Notes under the pieces: model-generated
The model's database searches: none
What the model was told of the DNA's origin: nothing
Seen by the model: the letters and a program-made list of their open reading frames with translations, nothing else
Translations under genes and position numbers: made by a program
Assembly: GCF_010500215.1 (NCBI RefSeq)
Contig: NZ_JAAGOY010000007.1
Coordinates: 124,001-188,000, forward strand
Reading direction: 5' to 3'
From: Aliiroseovarius sp. PrR006
GTDB lineage: Bacteria > Pseudomonadota > Alphaproteobacteria > Rhodobacterales > Rhodobacteraceae
Length of the DNA stretch: 64,000 nt
Shown here: positions 37,144 through 45,334 of the stretch, in pieces
Numbering within the stretch: the stretch's first letter is position 1
How the letters are laid out: every line of letters starts with the position of its first letter

Positions 37144-37482
37144 ATGTCATTGATGGAAAAAATCTACGATTACTTACACCAAAACGCATTTGTGGAGACG
37201 GCAGAAGAATTCAGCACAGATTGGTGTTGGAGAAGCAAAAGCTGGTTTGCCGTCCAAAAGAACAAGAACGGGGAATTTTCGATCCCTGTTGCAATCAACT
37301 GCCTCAACAAGACCAAGATCAATATCGCGTTGGCACATCTGAAACGGAAAAAGCTAGGCAGCATTGCTGACAGCGACATTCAAATTTTGAGTGAAGTCAG
37401 GGATCAGCTTGAACAGCATTTGCTGGAGCAACACAGGATTGCTGCTGTGGTCTGCAACGACGGACAAATATCAAAATGTTAG
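37144..37482 (+). CDS. Hypothetical protein, DUF6626-like
   Basis: A 112-residue protein starting MSLMEKIYDYLHQNAFVETA with the aromatic stretch DWCWRSKSWFAVQKNKNG, similar in plan to small DUF6626 proteins of mobile elements (recalled, not searched). The start is ATG 37144, with a strong aaggagatactca site directly after the structured region. It precedes the short recombinase gene by 136 bases. Confidence 0.6.
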   Translation: MSLMEKIYDYLHQNAFVETAEEFSTDWCWRSKSWFAVQKNKNGEFSIPVAINCLNKTKINIALAHLKRKKLGSIADSDIQILSEVRDQLEQHLLEQHRIAAVVCNDGQISKC

Positions 37483-37503
37483 ACTTTCAGTAATGTCTAA
37501 CAT
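37476..37503 (+). terminator. Hairpin over the stop codon, possible terminator
   Basis: A perfect 9-bp inverted repeat ATGTTAGAC (37476-37484) / GTCTAACAT (37495-37503) spans the stop of the DUF6626-like gene. There is no T-run after it, so it could be an operator or RNA processing site instead. Confidence 0.4.
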
Positions 37504-37618
37504 CTTCCCCAAAAAGCCATTGGCAACAAAGGCTTAGCCTCAATGCCTTTTTCGGTCGTTTTGAAAAATGTGTGGTTTTACAATGACTTGTGACAGAAAC
37601 ACACATTTTGGGTGAGAC

Positions 37619-38191
37619 ATGAAACAAGCAAAGTTACTGACAACTACAGAACAGAAACGCGTCTACGCAGTCATTGACGCACACCGCTACAAAACAAGAA
37701 ATCGCGCAATCTTTGCTTTCAGTTTTTTTGCTGGGCTACGTGCTTGTGAGATCGCGGCACTAAAGGTTGGCGACGTTTTTGACGAGCAGGGTAACGTACG
37801 AGACACTGTGTATTTGGCAGTAACGCAGACAAAGGGTGGTGAAGCAGGTACTGTGCTGGTAAGCAAGCGTTTGAACAAGGCGCTTGCTTCATTTGCCGCC
37901 ACCTACCCGCGCCATGTCAGCAAACCAAATGCTCCGTTGTTCTTCAGCGCAAAGCGCGGCGGCTTTAGTGCGCAAACAATCGTGAATTTGTTCGCCAAGT
38001 TCTATGCTCTGGCAGGCATCAAGGGCGCAAGCAGTCACAGCGGCCGCAGACAGTTTTTGACGGAGTTGGCAGACAAAGGTGTGAACGTGCGCGTGATACA
38101 GGCGTTGGCTCGACACAAGGACATAAGCACGACCCAGAGATACATTGATTACAATGAGAGCAAGCTACGCAACGCGATTGAGCTTCTTTGA
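37619..38191 (+). CDS. Short tyrosine recombinase (catalytic domain only)
   Basis: A 190-residue protein consisting of just the catalytic domain. All key residues are visible: Arg in AGLRACEIAAL, HSGRR (HxxR), then ARHKDISTTQRYIDYNE with the late histidine and nucleophile tyrosine. The usual N-terminal core-binding domain is absent, as in several stand-alone mobile-element recombinases and FimB/E-like proteins. It could invert or excise a segment inside the island; no obvious inverted recombination sites were found. The 3' end converges on the methyltransferase gene, 16 bases apart. Confidence 0.88.
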   Translation: MKQAKLLTTTEQKRVYAVIDAHRYKTRNRAIFAFSFFAGLRACEIAALKVGDVFDEQGNVRDTVYLAVTQTKGGEAGTVLVSKRLNKALASFAATYPRHVSKPNAPLFFSAKRGGFSAQTIVNLFAKFYALAGIKGASSHSGRRQFLTELADKGVNVRVIQALARHKDISTTQRYIDYNESKLRNAIELL

Positions 38192-38207
38192 ATGCAGCGG
38201 CGATTGT

Positions 38208-39200
38208 TTATTCTGCAGCCAACGCTAAGCGCATTTGGGCTTCTTCACTCTTTTCAACCCGCTCTCCCCGTATCGCCGCTGCGATTGCTTGCCCAACGCT
38301 ACGAGCGACGGGCGGCGGGAATGCATTACCTATCTGCCTGTACTTTGAGGTCTTACCACCGCTGAATTCCCAGTGGTCAGGAAAACCCTGAATTCTGGCC
38401 GCCATTCTCAGCGTCAGTCTAGGCAGGTGATCAATAGCATGACTTGAGTTTGGCGGTTCATTGGCTATGCCCTTACCATCAACTCCCAGTTCAGCCCACT
38501 GACGTTTTGCCCTAGTTGGACCTAGGTCCGCACCACCGTGCTTTTTTGACCCCCCAACAATTGTTGGAGCCACTGCGGCAGCCTTCTTGCGCCACTCCTC
38601 AACTCCACCCCAGCCTTCAGCCGCCATCAGATCACCAATCGCTGCAGCAACAGTCATTTGACTTTCCAATGGTTTAGGAAAGTTGAATTCCCTTGAAATT
38701 TCGCGTTTCAATGCAACCAGTACAAACCGCGGCCTCAATTGTGGAACCCCATAATCGCTAGAGCGCAATAGCTCCCAGTGCGCTTCGTACCCCATATCTC
38801 CAAGTTCTTGAATAATGGCGCGGCGATAGTCAACGAATCTGGATGATGACAGCCCTCTTACGTTCTCTAACATTACAGCCTTAGGCTTGCATTCGCGTGC
38901 AAGCCTAAGGGCAGCGGGAAACAAGTCCCGCTCGTCGTCAGCACCAAGCTGCTTTCCCGCCACGGAAAAGGGAGGACACGGAACACCGCCAGCGAGCAAG
39001 TCGACACCATCGTACTCGTGGGCACTAAATTCCTTCAGGTCCGCCTCAACGACTGTCCAGCCAGGTCTGTTGAGGCGAAGAGTATTGCAGGCGTCAGCGT
39101 CTATTTCGACCGCCGCCGCCGTAGCGAATCCCGCTTGCTCCAAGCCAAGTGCTTGTCCGCCAGCGCCCGCGCAAATCTCTAAAACACTGATGCTGCTCAT
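38208..39200 (-). CDS. DNA (cytosine-5-)-methyltransferase
   Basis: A C5-cytosine methyltransferase of about 330 residues. Motif I LEICAGAGGQALGLEQAGF, motif IV GGVPCPPFSVAG with the catalytic cysteine, motif VI ENVRGL, motif VIII PQLRPRF, motif IX LTLRMAARIQGFPDHWEF and motif X QIGNAFPPPVA are all present, so it is probably active. The target recognition domain lies between VIII and IX (about residues 175-255). It is divergent from an HNH nuclease gene and is its likely modification partner. The start is ambiguous between 39200 and 39218. Confidence 0.93.
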   Translation of the reverse strand: MSSISVLEICAGAGGQALGLEQAGFATAAAVEIDADACNTLRLNRPGWTVVEADLKEFSAHEYDGVDLLAGGVPCPPFSVAGKQLGADDERDLFPAALRLARECKPKAVMLENVRGLSSSRFVDYRRAIIQELGDMGYEAHWELLRSSDYGVPQLRPRFVLVALKREISREFNFPKPLESQMTVAAAIGDLMAAEGWGGVEEWRKKAAAVAPTIVGGSKKHGGADLGPTRAKRQWAELGVDGKGIANEPPNSSHAIDHLPRLTLRMAARIQGFPDHWEFSGGKTSKYRQIGNAFPPPVARSVGQAIAAAIRGERVEKSEEAQMRLALAAE

Positions 39201-39344
39201 GTATGATTGAACCCTCATTTCACCCCACATATTGTAGCGCCTTCGACAGCTGGCGCAAGAAGAAGGTCAAACTTGCCCTCAACCTCTGGTAAAGCGCGAC
39301 CCATACGGATACCCTAACTGCGCAACAACACCTGGAGAGCAGTT

Positions 39345-39986
39345 TTGAGCTACAACCAGTATCTTCTATCACTAAACACCAAGAGTTTGAGCAAAGTTAA
39401 ACAGCTTATCCTAAAAACGTTATGGGAAGCGGGCGACAGCTATCCCAAAGGGTGGGTATCAAGCTCCCGTCTGCTTGAACTGACAAATCAAAAATATTTC
39501 GATCGTCGAACTCGCGAGCTAAGAGACGAGCTGGGGTGCGATATAGAGACACGCCACATAAACGGCGAACACCACTACCGCTTGAAGTCTGAAACACTTA
39601 ATCAGGCAAACCCTCGCGCGTATCTGACTGACACTGAGAAGAAGAAGCTATTTGCTGCTGCGGACTATTGTTGTGCGATATGCGGCAAGCGAGCAAAAGC
39701 TGGTGTGCGAGGACTTCAGGCAGACCACAAGATACCGCTAATACGTGGCGGTTCGCACCAGCTTGATAACTGGCAGGCAATTTGCAACGACTGCAACGTC
39801 TCAAAGCGGCGTTCATGCCAAGGCTGCGAAGAAAACTGCAAGAGTTGCACTTGGGCGTTTCCTGAAGTCCTTGGAGTTGCGGTCTCGCTTCGCCTTCCAG
39901 TGGAAACTGTTGAAGAGATTAGAAAACATACTGCAGACACACCAAAGTGGATTGCGGAGTTGGTTCAAAGAGAGCTTCATAAATGA
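39345..39986 (+). CDS. HNH endonuclease, probable restriction enzyme
   Basis: A 213-residue protein with an N-terminal winged-helix-like domain (residues about 15-85, SLSKVKQLILKTLWEAG... ) and an HNH domain: CAICGK, then LQADHKIPLIRGGSHQLDNWQ and CNDC. A further CxxC/CxxC cluster (CQGCEENCKSC) follows. The catalytic DH pair is intact. It starts at TTG 39345, with tggagagcag upstream. Divergent from the cytosine methyltransferase, it is the likely cutting half of a type II restriction-modification system. Confidence 0.87.
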   Translation: MSYNQYLLSLNTKSLSKVKQLILKTLWEAGDSYPKGWVSSSRLLELTNQKYFDRRTRELRDELGCDIETRHINGEHHYRLKSETLNQANPRAYLTDTEKKKLFAAADYCCAICGKRAKAGVRGLQADHKIPLIRGGSHQLDNWQAICNDCNVSKRRSCQGCEENCKSCTWAFPEVLGVAVSLRLPVETVEEIRKHTADTPKWIAELVQRELHK

Positions 39987-40100
39987 GGGTCGCGCTTATT
40001 AGAGCGTTTGCACTGCGCGCAAACATGCTTGTCAAGAAATGCCCTTAGTTGCGAATGTCGCGTAACCATAAGACTGAACACACCAAAGGAACTGAAGAGA

Positions 40101-41201
40101 ATGAGCCTCGAAGCAGAAGTGAAGGCTGCACGAAATGAGATTTCGCCTGACGGATATGAGATGTCAGTTGGCGAAATCATGAACTTGTACAGAGACGGTG
40201 AGTTAGTAATTGATCCAGCTTTCCAAAGGTTGTTCCGCTGGGATGAGACGAGGAAAACAAGATTCATTGAATCTTTGCTGTTAGGAATTCCAGTTCCACC
40301 AATTTTTGTTTTCCAAGACGAGAGCGGTGTATGGGAGCTAATTGATGGGCTTCAAAGGTTATCGACGATCTTTCAATTTACTGGGATTTTGAAAGGTAGC
40401 GATGGGGAAGAAATTGACGAGATGACTTTAGAAGGAACCACCTTCTTGCCAAGTCTTTCAGGAAAAAAGTGGAGCGCAGACAATGCACAAGAAGAAATTG
40501 GACAGGCGCTTCAAATTCAAATCAAACGAGCACGCCTACGTGTGGAAATCTTGAAACAAGAAAGCGATCCACTGGCAAAGTTTGAACTCTTTCAAAGGCT
40601 AAACACTGGCGGCGCTTCTCTATCAGAACAGGAGATTAGAAACTGCATTGCTGTCATGCTAAATCGCGATCTTCACGATTGGCTTCAAGCCAGAGCTCAA
40701 TTTGCACCTTTTGTAGACTGCACTCAGCAGACGGAACGGGCGGTTACCGCACAAATGAATGTTGAGCTAGTATTGCGCTATCTTGCCTATGTTCACCAAC
40801 CTTATGAAGGTGGCCTTGATGTCCATGATTACCTAGATAGCGTTCTAGCTAACTTGGCAAACAACAATCAATTCAATTTTGAGCAGGAGACTGCCAATTT
40901 TGAGCGAACGTTTCAAGCGCTTCACAATGCTTTAGGTGCAAACGCATTTAAACGCTGGGACGGCGCCCATTTTCGCGGAAAATTCCTAATGTCTGTTTTT
41001 GAGGTGCTTACAAGCGGCGTAGCGAACAACCTAGACGCAATCTATGCACTGGATGACGCCGCTCGCTCGCAATTCATTGAAGAAAAAGCAAAGTCGCTTT
41101 GGGAAAACGATGTTTTTCAAGCAAACTCTGGTGGAGGCGTACGCGGCACAACACGCTTGCAAAACTTGCTACCAATGTCTCGCGAATTTTTAGCCCCCTG
41201 A
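40101..41201 (+). CDS. DUF262-domain protein (GmrS-like, without DUF1524)
   Basis: A 366-residue protein whose N-terminal half is a DUF262 (ParB/sulfiredoxin-like) domain: DPAFQRLFRWDETRKTRFIESLLLGIPVPPIFV, then the signature LIDGLQRLSTI (usually DGQQRLTTI). DUF262 occurs in GmrS of the type IV GmrSD systems and in other anti-phage proteins, where it binds or hydrolyses nucleotides. The GmrD-type nuclease domain (DUF1524) is absent; instead the next gene, 20 bases on, is a HEPN protein. ATG 40101 is chosen (gaagaga upstream); the frame runs further up without a site. Confidence 0.87.
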   Translation: MSLEAEVKAARNEISPDGYEMSVGEIMNLYRDGELVIDPAFQRLFRWDETRKTRFIESLLLGIPVPPIFVFQDESGVWELIDGLQRLSTIFQFTGILKGSDGEEIDEMTLEGTTFLPSLSGKKWSADNAQEEIGQALQIQIKRARLRVEILKQESDPLAKFELFQRLNTGGASLSEQEIRNCIAVMLNRDLHDWLQARAQFAPFVDCTQQTERAVTAQMNVELVLRYLAYVHQPYEGGLDVHDYLDSVLANLANNNQFNFEQETANFERTFQALHNALGANAFKRWDGAHFRGKFLMSVFEVLTSGVANNLDAIYALDDAARSQFIEEKAKSLWENDVFQANSGGGVRGTTRLQNLLPMSREFLAP

Positions 41202-41221
41202 CGAAACGGAAAGCGATTTCA

Positions 41222-41878
41222 GTGGCCAAGATTCGCACCTTATCTGATCTCCAAGACCGCCTTGACAAAGAACTAGCATGGCGACTGAAAGAGGTTGCAG
41301 TTCTGAAGACGGCTGTGCAAAAAGCATCTGGGCAGGCTCAGGTCGCTCAGGTGCGAGCGGGTGTTACAATACTGTATGCTCACTGGGAAGGTTTTGTTAA
41401 GCAAGCTTCCACACAGTACCTTGAATACATATGCCGCAGTGGAACGAAATACTCTGAACTACAAGACGCGTTTGTGTTCCTTGGTTTACGAAAGCAGATT
41501 TCAAGAATTGCGGTGTCGTCAAAAACCAAAGCTGGCATTGAAGCCATTGAGTTCATGCGCAAAGGTTTGGGTGAAACAGCATCATTTGATTACCAGAGCG
41601 CGATTGATACGGCTTCCAATCTAAGCTCAACTGTATTTGAGGATATTGCGACATCTGTCGCGATTGATCCCAAACCATACACCCCCTACTCCAAACTGAT
41701 TGATGAGAGTCTCTTGAACAGGCGCAACAAGATCGCGCACGGAGAATTCTTGGATCTGGATGCCAAAAGCTGGAAAGAGTTGTCTGATGAAGTTCTGATT
41801 CTACTGCGAATGTTCAAAACAGACATTGAAAATTGCGCGACGATGCGAAGCTTTAAGCTGAAGGCGGTCAGTACATAA
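41222..41878 (+). CDS. HEPN-domain protein, MAE_28990/MAE_18760-like putative nuclease
   Basis: A 218-residue protein with the characteristic start KIRTLSDLQDRLDKELAWRLKEV and VTILYAHWEGFVKQASTQYLEY of the MAE_28990/MAE_18760 HEPN family, and the HEPN catalytic pattern Rx4H in RRNKIAHGE (about residue 165). HEPN proteins are mostly RNases that act in toxin-antitoxin and abortive-infection systems. It starts at GTG 41222 with ggaaag nine bases upstream, 20 bases after the DUF262 gene, so the two are an operon. Confidence 0.87.
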   Translation: MAKIRTLSDLQDRLDKELAWRLKEVAVLKTAVQKASGQAQVAQVRAGVTILYAHWEGFVKQASTQYLEYICRSGTKYSELQDAFVFLGLRKQISRIAVSSKTKAGIEAIEFMRKGLGETASFDYQSAIDTASNLSSTVFEDIATSVAIDPKPYTPYSKLIDESLLNRRNKIAHGEFLDLDAKSWKELSDEVLILLRMFKTDIENCATMRSFKLKAVST

Positions 41879-41978
41879 TGCAAAGAACGATTGGGGCGTA
41901 AGCAAATGGGGGCATGACGTGGTGGAGATTGACGACTGCAGATCAATGGTAGTCTTTCGGAACGCGAGCACCTCGAGT

Positions 41979-42965
41979 TTACCCCGCTCGAAGCTCAGCC
42001 TTACAGGGAAAAATTTTTATGCCTGAACGCCTACTGAACTGATCCAATACCCCACTAATGGAATAGATTCCCTTGTGTGGCTTCTCCATGAAATTGTCGC
42101 CGTCCTCAGGCGACAAAACGCAAGTCACGCGACCCACTGACCCTAAGCTATCATCATTAACTATCGTTAGATTTCCACCATTGATCCAACTCTCATCTTG
42201 CACGAAAAATACGTAGACTTCCTCAATGAAAATTGTCTGGCCGCGTTTGCTAGCCAAGTCCTTCAGTTGTAGCGCGGAATATAAGTACAAGTCCGTGTCA
42301 GCATCTAATACTACCGCGTAGTCTGCCAATCTTTGACGTTTAGCCTCTGCATCCGCTAGCTGTTGTTTTTCAACCTCACGCCTCTGCTGCACAGCGCGCG
42401 CCTGACGCTTAGCGTCTTCCTCAGCCAAACGTTTTCGTTCTGTTTCTTCAGCTGCCAGCCGTTGCTGTCTTCTTTCCTCCTCTTCCGCTGCCCGTTGCTC
42501 ACGTTCAAGCTGAGCAGCACGAAGACTTTCTTGGTATTTCTGCCACTCCTCAGAGTCCTTGTCTATTTTTTGGCTTTCAGAATTAGAATGTGCGATGGAT
42601 TCAAACTTGTCTGCATAACTTTGAATGCAAACCCTTGCCCTATTGCTCCTCCAACACTTGTCTCCGTCTTGGCGCAGGACTCCAAGTGACTTTGACAACT
42701 TAAAACCTAAGCCGCCGTTCCATTTCGATTCCCCACTTCCATCAACATATAGCTCAGAGATGTTACGCCCCGCCTCATCAAAATTTATTTTCGATGGGCT
42801 GACGTCGTAGAAGCCAATATAGCAATCACCATCAAGGAAAACTTCACCGTCTACTTCCAAGTAGCAGTACCTGTACTGCGACTGATATTCTTGTGACTCC
42901 GCTACTAGCGGATTCAAAAGCGCCCAAATACAGAGTGCGGTATATCCCCAGCATCTTGCCAACAT
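41979..42965 (-). CDS. Secreted protein with charged coiled coil
   Basis: A 328-residue protein with an N-terminal signal or anchor (MLARCWGYTALCIWALLNPLVA), a globular part with several cysteines, a long E/R/A/Q coiled coil (about residues 140-215, TolA-like), and a C-terminal globular part (about 220-328) with two cysteines. The family is not recognised. It is the last gene before attR, facing the HEPN gene. ATG 42965 is chosen for the signal peptide and upstream ggag; a TTG at 42998 is possible. Confidence 0.7.
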   Translation of the reverse strand: MLARCWGYTALCIWALLNPLVAESQEYQSQYRYCYLEVDGEVFLDGDCYIGFYDVSPSKINFDEAGRNISELYVDGSGESKWNGGLGFKLSKSLGVLRQDGDKCWRSNRARVCIQSYADKFESIAHSNSESQKIDKDSEEWQKYQESLRAAQLEREQRAAEEEERRQQRLAAEETERKRLAEEDAKRQARAVQQRREVEKQQLADAEAKRQRLADYAVVLDADTDLYLYSALQLKDLASKRGQTIFIEEVYVFFVQDESWINGGNLTIVNDDSLGSVGRVTCVLSPEDGDNFMEKPHKGIYSISGVLDQFSRRSGIKIFPCKAELRAG

Positions 42966-43145
42966 CTCCAATACTCCAGCTAAACTTTTGAAATTCAAAT
43001 CAGATGTACCGCAAACGGCTATGGCATGACTATTACATTCTCATTCAAGACGTCGACACTCAACCGTCTGTACGCAAATCGGTACACACATATTCTATAA
43101 TATTACAACCAACTGTTTTCTAATCACCTTTTGTATTGTGAGCCA

Positions 43146-43191
43146 ATTGCAAATCCGTGTACACCGGTTCGATTCCGGTACTCGCCTCCAA
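43146..43191 (+). repeat. attR: second copy of the tRNA-Cys 46-bp repeat
   Basis: Identical to 32040-32085. It has only the 3' part of the tRNA, lacking the acceptor 5' strand and D-arm, so it is not a functional tRNA gene. It marks the right end of the island. Confidence 0.95.
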
Positions 43192-43614
43192 AAACAGCTT
43201 GAGACTTAGTAGAAGACCCGGTGTCCCAAGCTCAAGTGGCGCCTTGGCCTCATGCGGCCTCAACGGAAATTCAGTTTCAACTGACTAAACTGCATTCCAC
43301 CCTGCATCGACGGAAATCGCGTTGATCGCTTTAATTTAAGCGTTCCTGATCCTTAATCTCGGCCATTGAGACTGATACTGTCCGCCTTGGTTGACAGAAA
43401 CGATCGTTCGCACTGTGGGCAGAGACTTGGTTGGGCTCGGATCTGCGCACGGTGCCTAAGCACTGCAGGAAAGAAAACTGAATGACAGCTGCTAATCTGC
43501 CGGCGCCGGTCAGAATCCAGACGGATAGACCGGCCCCTTTGGCCAAATCACGGCAAAACCAGAAAGCGAGCTAACCTTCCGAGAACTCACTTAGTCCGCG
43601 GAAGGCCAACTATA
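43192..43614. other. Non-coding stretch right of the island
   Basis: About 420 bases without a convincing gene. A 71-codon minus-strand frame (43331-43546) has no ribosome binding site or recognisable motif. The sequence returns to chromosomal composition here. It may hold remnants of the gene that originally followed tRNA-Cys. Confidence 0.5.
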
Positions 43615-44622
43615 TCAGACGAGCGCGCGTACTTTCTCAAGCAGTGCTGCGTTCACGGCCACGCCCTCTTTCGCGGCGCGGATACGGGCAGCCTGACGAC
43701 CGTCACCCGGCAGACGCGCGCCGTCTTGGTCACGGAACGAGGCGATTAGGTCTGCCAGTTTCTCTTGGAATAGACCGCCCGATGTGGCTTCCGGATCAAT
43801 CGCGATGAAGAACTGGCCGGTCTTGGGCGGACCACCTGCGGTGCCCGAGAACGGGCTGGCAACCGATCCCAGCGTGGCACCAGCCATCGCGGCGGCCATC
43901 AGTTCCACGGTCAAAGCAACGCCGACGCCCTTATAGTCACCCGACGGCACCATCGAGCCCTTCAGGCCGGCCTCGGGGTCGGTGGTGGGCTGACCGTCTG
44001 CATCCAGCACCCAGCCTTCGGGAACCGACTTGCCCTCGCGGGCGTGCTTCATCACTTCGCTTTTCGCAATCGTACTGGCCGACTGGTCGATCAAAAGTGC
44101 GGCGTTGCCGTCTGCATCCGGGGCCGAGATCGAGAACGGGTTGGTGCCGACAACCGGCTTCGCGCCACCCGACGGCGCAATCGACGCAGGTGCGTTGGTG
44201 AAGCCGATGCCCATCAGGCCAGCTTGTGCCAGACGCTGCGTGTGCACACCCAGAACGCCGCAATTGTACGAGTTGTTTACGGCAAGAACCGCCACGCCCA
44301 TCTCTTTCGCCAGCGGGATCAGCTTTTCAAAGCCAAGATCAATGGCGGTGTGGGCAAAACCGGTGGCAGCATCCACGGTCACCACGGCCGGGCGCGGTTG
44401 ATCAACGACGGGTTTGGCCTGACCATCCACTTTGCCGCATTCGACATGCTGGGCGTAGATCGGGATATAGGCCAGCCCGTGCGAGGCCACGCCATCAGCC
44501 TCGGTCATCGCAGTGGCGACCGCCAGCGGGCGCGCGTTTTCTTCCGAAGTGCCAGCCTTGACCAGCGCGTCAAAAGCCAGGGTTTCGATTTCCGAGAGCG
44601 AGAGTGTTTCAGTGGCGGTCAT
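43615..44622 (-). CDS. Ldh-family NAD(P)H oxidoreductase (DpkA/malate-lactate dehydrogenase type)
   Basis: A 335-residue enzyme of the second malate/L-lactate dehydrogenase family, whose members include delta-1-piperideine-2-carboxylate reductase and N-methylamino-acid dehydrogenases. Seen: EADGVASHGLAYIPIYA near the N-terminus, NSYNCGVLGVHTQRLA, and GTNPFSISAPDADG. The start at 44622 follows agaaagaacaaag. It is the last gene of a minus-strand run with a DUF3726 protein, a 567-residue protein and a BCCT transporter. In a sarcosine/methylated-amine neighbourhood an N-methylamino acid or cyclic imine is a reasonable substrate, but this is inferred. Confidence 0.88.
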   Translation of the reverse strand: MTATETLSLSEIETLAFDALVKAGTSEENARPLAVATAMTEADGVASHGLAYIPIYAQHVECGKVDGQAKPVVDQPRPAVVTVDAATGFAHTAIDLGFEKLIPLAKEMGVAVLAVNNSYNCGVLGVHTQRLAQAGLMGIGFTNAPASIAPSGGAKPVVGTNPFSISAPDADGNAALLIDQSASTIAKSEVMKHAREGKSVPEGWVLDADGQPTTDPEAGLKGSMVPSGDYKGVGVALTVELMAAAMAGATLGSVASPFSGTAGGPPKTGQFFIAIDPEATSGGLFQEKLADLIASFRDQDGARLPGDGRQAARIRAAKEGVAVNAALLEKVRALV

Positions 44623-44683
44623 CTTTGTTCTTTCTTTTCTATTGGTCGCGTGATGGGGGCAGCATTCCGCCCCCATCAAGATA

Positions 44684-45334
44684 TCAGTCGTTGTCGCTGA
44701 CCCCGGCACCCGCACCGCGCAGGCGGCTTTCTTCGGTGGCGGGGGCGAAGGTGCGGTGGGCAAAGCTGCCCAGTTGTTCCCAGCTGCTTTCGCAAACGTC
44801 CGCGCGCATCACGGGTTCACGCTTGCCGGTCATTTCAGCGGGGGCCGAGAAAACCAGCTGGCTGGCATGCTTGGCGCGCAGCGCATCGACGTCGCCCTGA
44901 ACGCACAGCTGTTTGCCGTCGGTGGCAACCCGCGCACCGTCCCATTCGGCGGCCACAGGCACGCCAAGACGCAGCGCCGCACCGCCCATGAAGGGCACGG
45001 CCAACAAAGGCAGGCTGACGTTCTGCATGGTGATCGTGCCGCGCTCGAGCAGACGCACGGCGCAATCGGACAGCGAGGCACCTGCGATCAGAGGGCTCAT
45101 CCGGCGGGTTGGCGCGTGCCAGATATCGGCACTCAGCGACACGGGTGACACGTCAATCGGAGGGATCCGGTCGTTCAGCTCCAGCAGTTCTGCCAGCATT
45201 TCCGTACCGGGAAAGCCGAAAGCGGACAGCCAGCGCGTGCCTTTTGCAGCCTCTTCTGACAGCCCCCAAGACAATCCAGCACCGCGCGCGGCGCGTTTGC
45301 TCATGGCTTCGATTTCATTCAGCGAGTGGCTCAT
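44684..45334 (-). CDS. DUF3726 family protein
   Basis: A 216-residue soluble protein of unknown function that I recognise as DUF3726 from its start SLNEIEAMSKRAARGAGLSWGLSEEAAKG and the middle RLLERGTITMQNVSLPLLAVPF. There is no signal peptide and no classical catalytic motif. Its ATG overlaps the stop of the upstream 567-residue gene (ATGA), so the two are coupled and probably form a functional unit with the Ldh-family enzyme downstream. Confidence 0.85.
   Translation of the reverse strand: MSHSLNEIEAMSKRAARGAGLSWGLSEEAAKGTRWLSAFGFPGTEMLAELLELNDRIPPIDVSPVSLSADIWHAPTRRMSPLIAGASLSDCAVRLLERGTITMQNVSLPLLAVPFMGGAALRLGVPVAAEWDGARVATDGKQLCVQGDVDALRAKHASQLVFSAPAEMTGKREPVMRADVCESSWEQLGSFAHRTFAPATEESRLRGAGAGVSDND

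Larger units (their letters stand above)
32040..43191 (+). mobile_element. Integrative genomic island in tRNA-Cys
   Basis: About 11.1 kb lie between 46-bp perfect direct repeats of the tRNA-Cys 3' end. A tyrosine integrase starts 162 bases from the tRNA, the classic layout. The DNA is visibly more AT-rich than its flanks and differs in codon use. Cargo: a DUF6641-like protein, several unrecognised proteins, a hairpin-dense non-coding region, a second short recombinase, a cytosine methyltransferase, an HNH nuclease, a DUF262-HEPN pair and a secreted coiled-coil protein. There are no phage structural, conjugation or replication genes that I recognise, so it is probably an integrative element mobilised in trans or decayed. 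Confidence 0.93.

Noticed and set aside
43146-43191. Apparent second tRNA-Cys
   Set aside because: Only the 3' half is present; without the acceptor 5' strand and D-arm it is the attR repeat, not a tRNA gene.
32040-43191. Island as a prophage
   Set aside because: No capsid, portal, terminase, tail or lysis genes are visible in 11 kb.
43331-43546. 71-codon minus-strand frame right of the island
   Set aside because: No ribosome binding site, no motif, and it lies in a stretch that looks like intergenic remnant.
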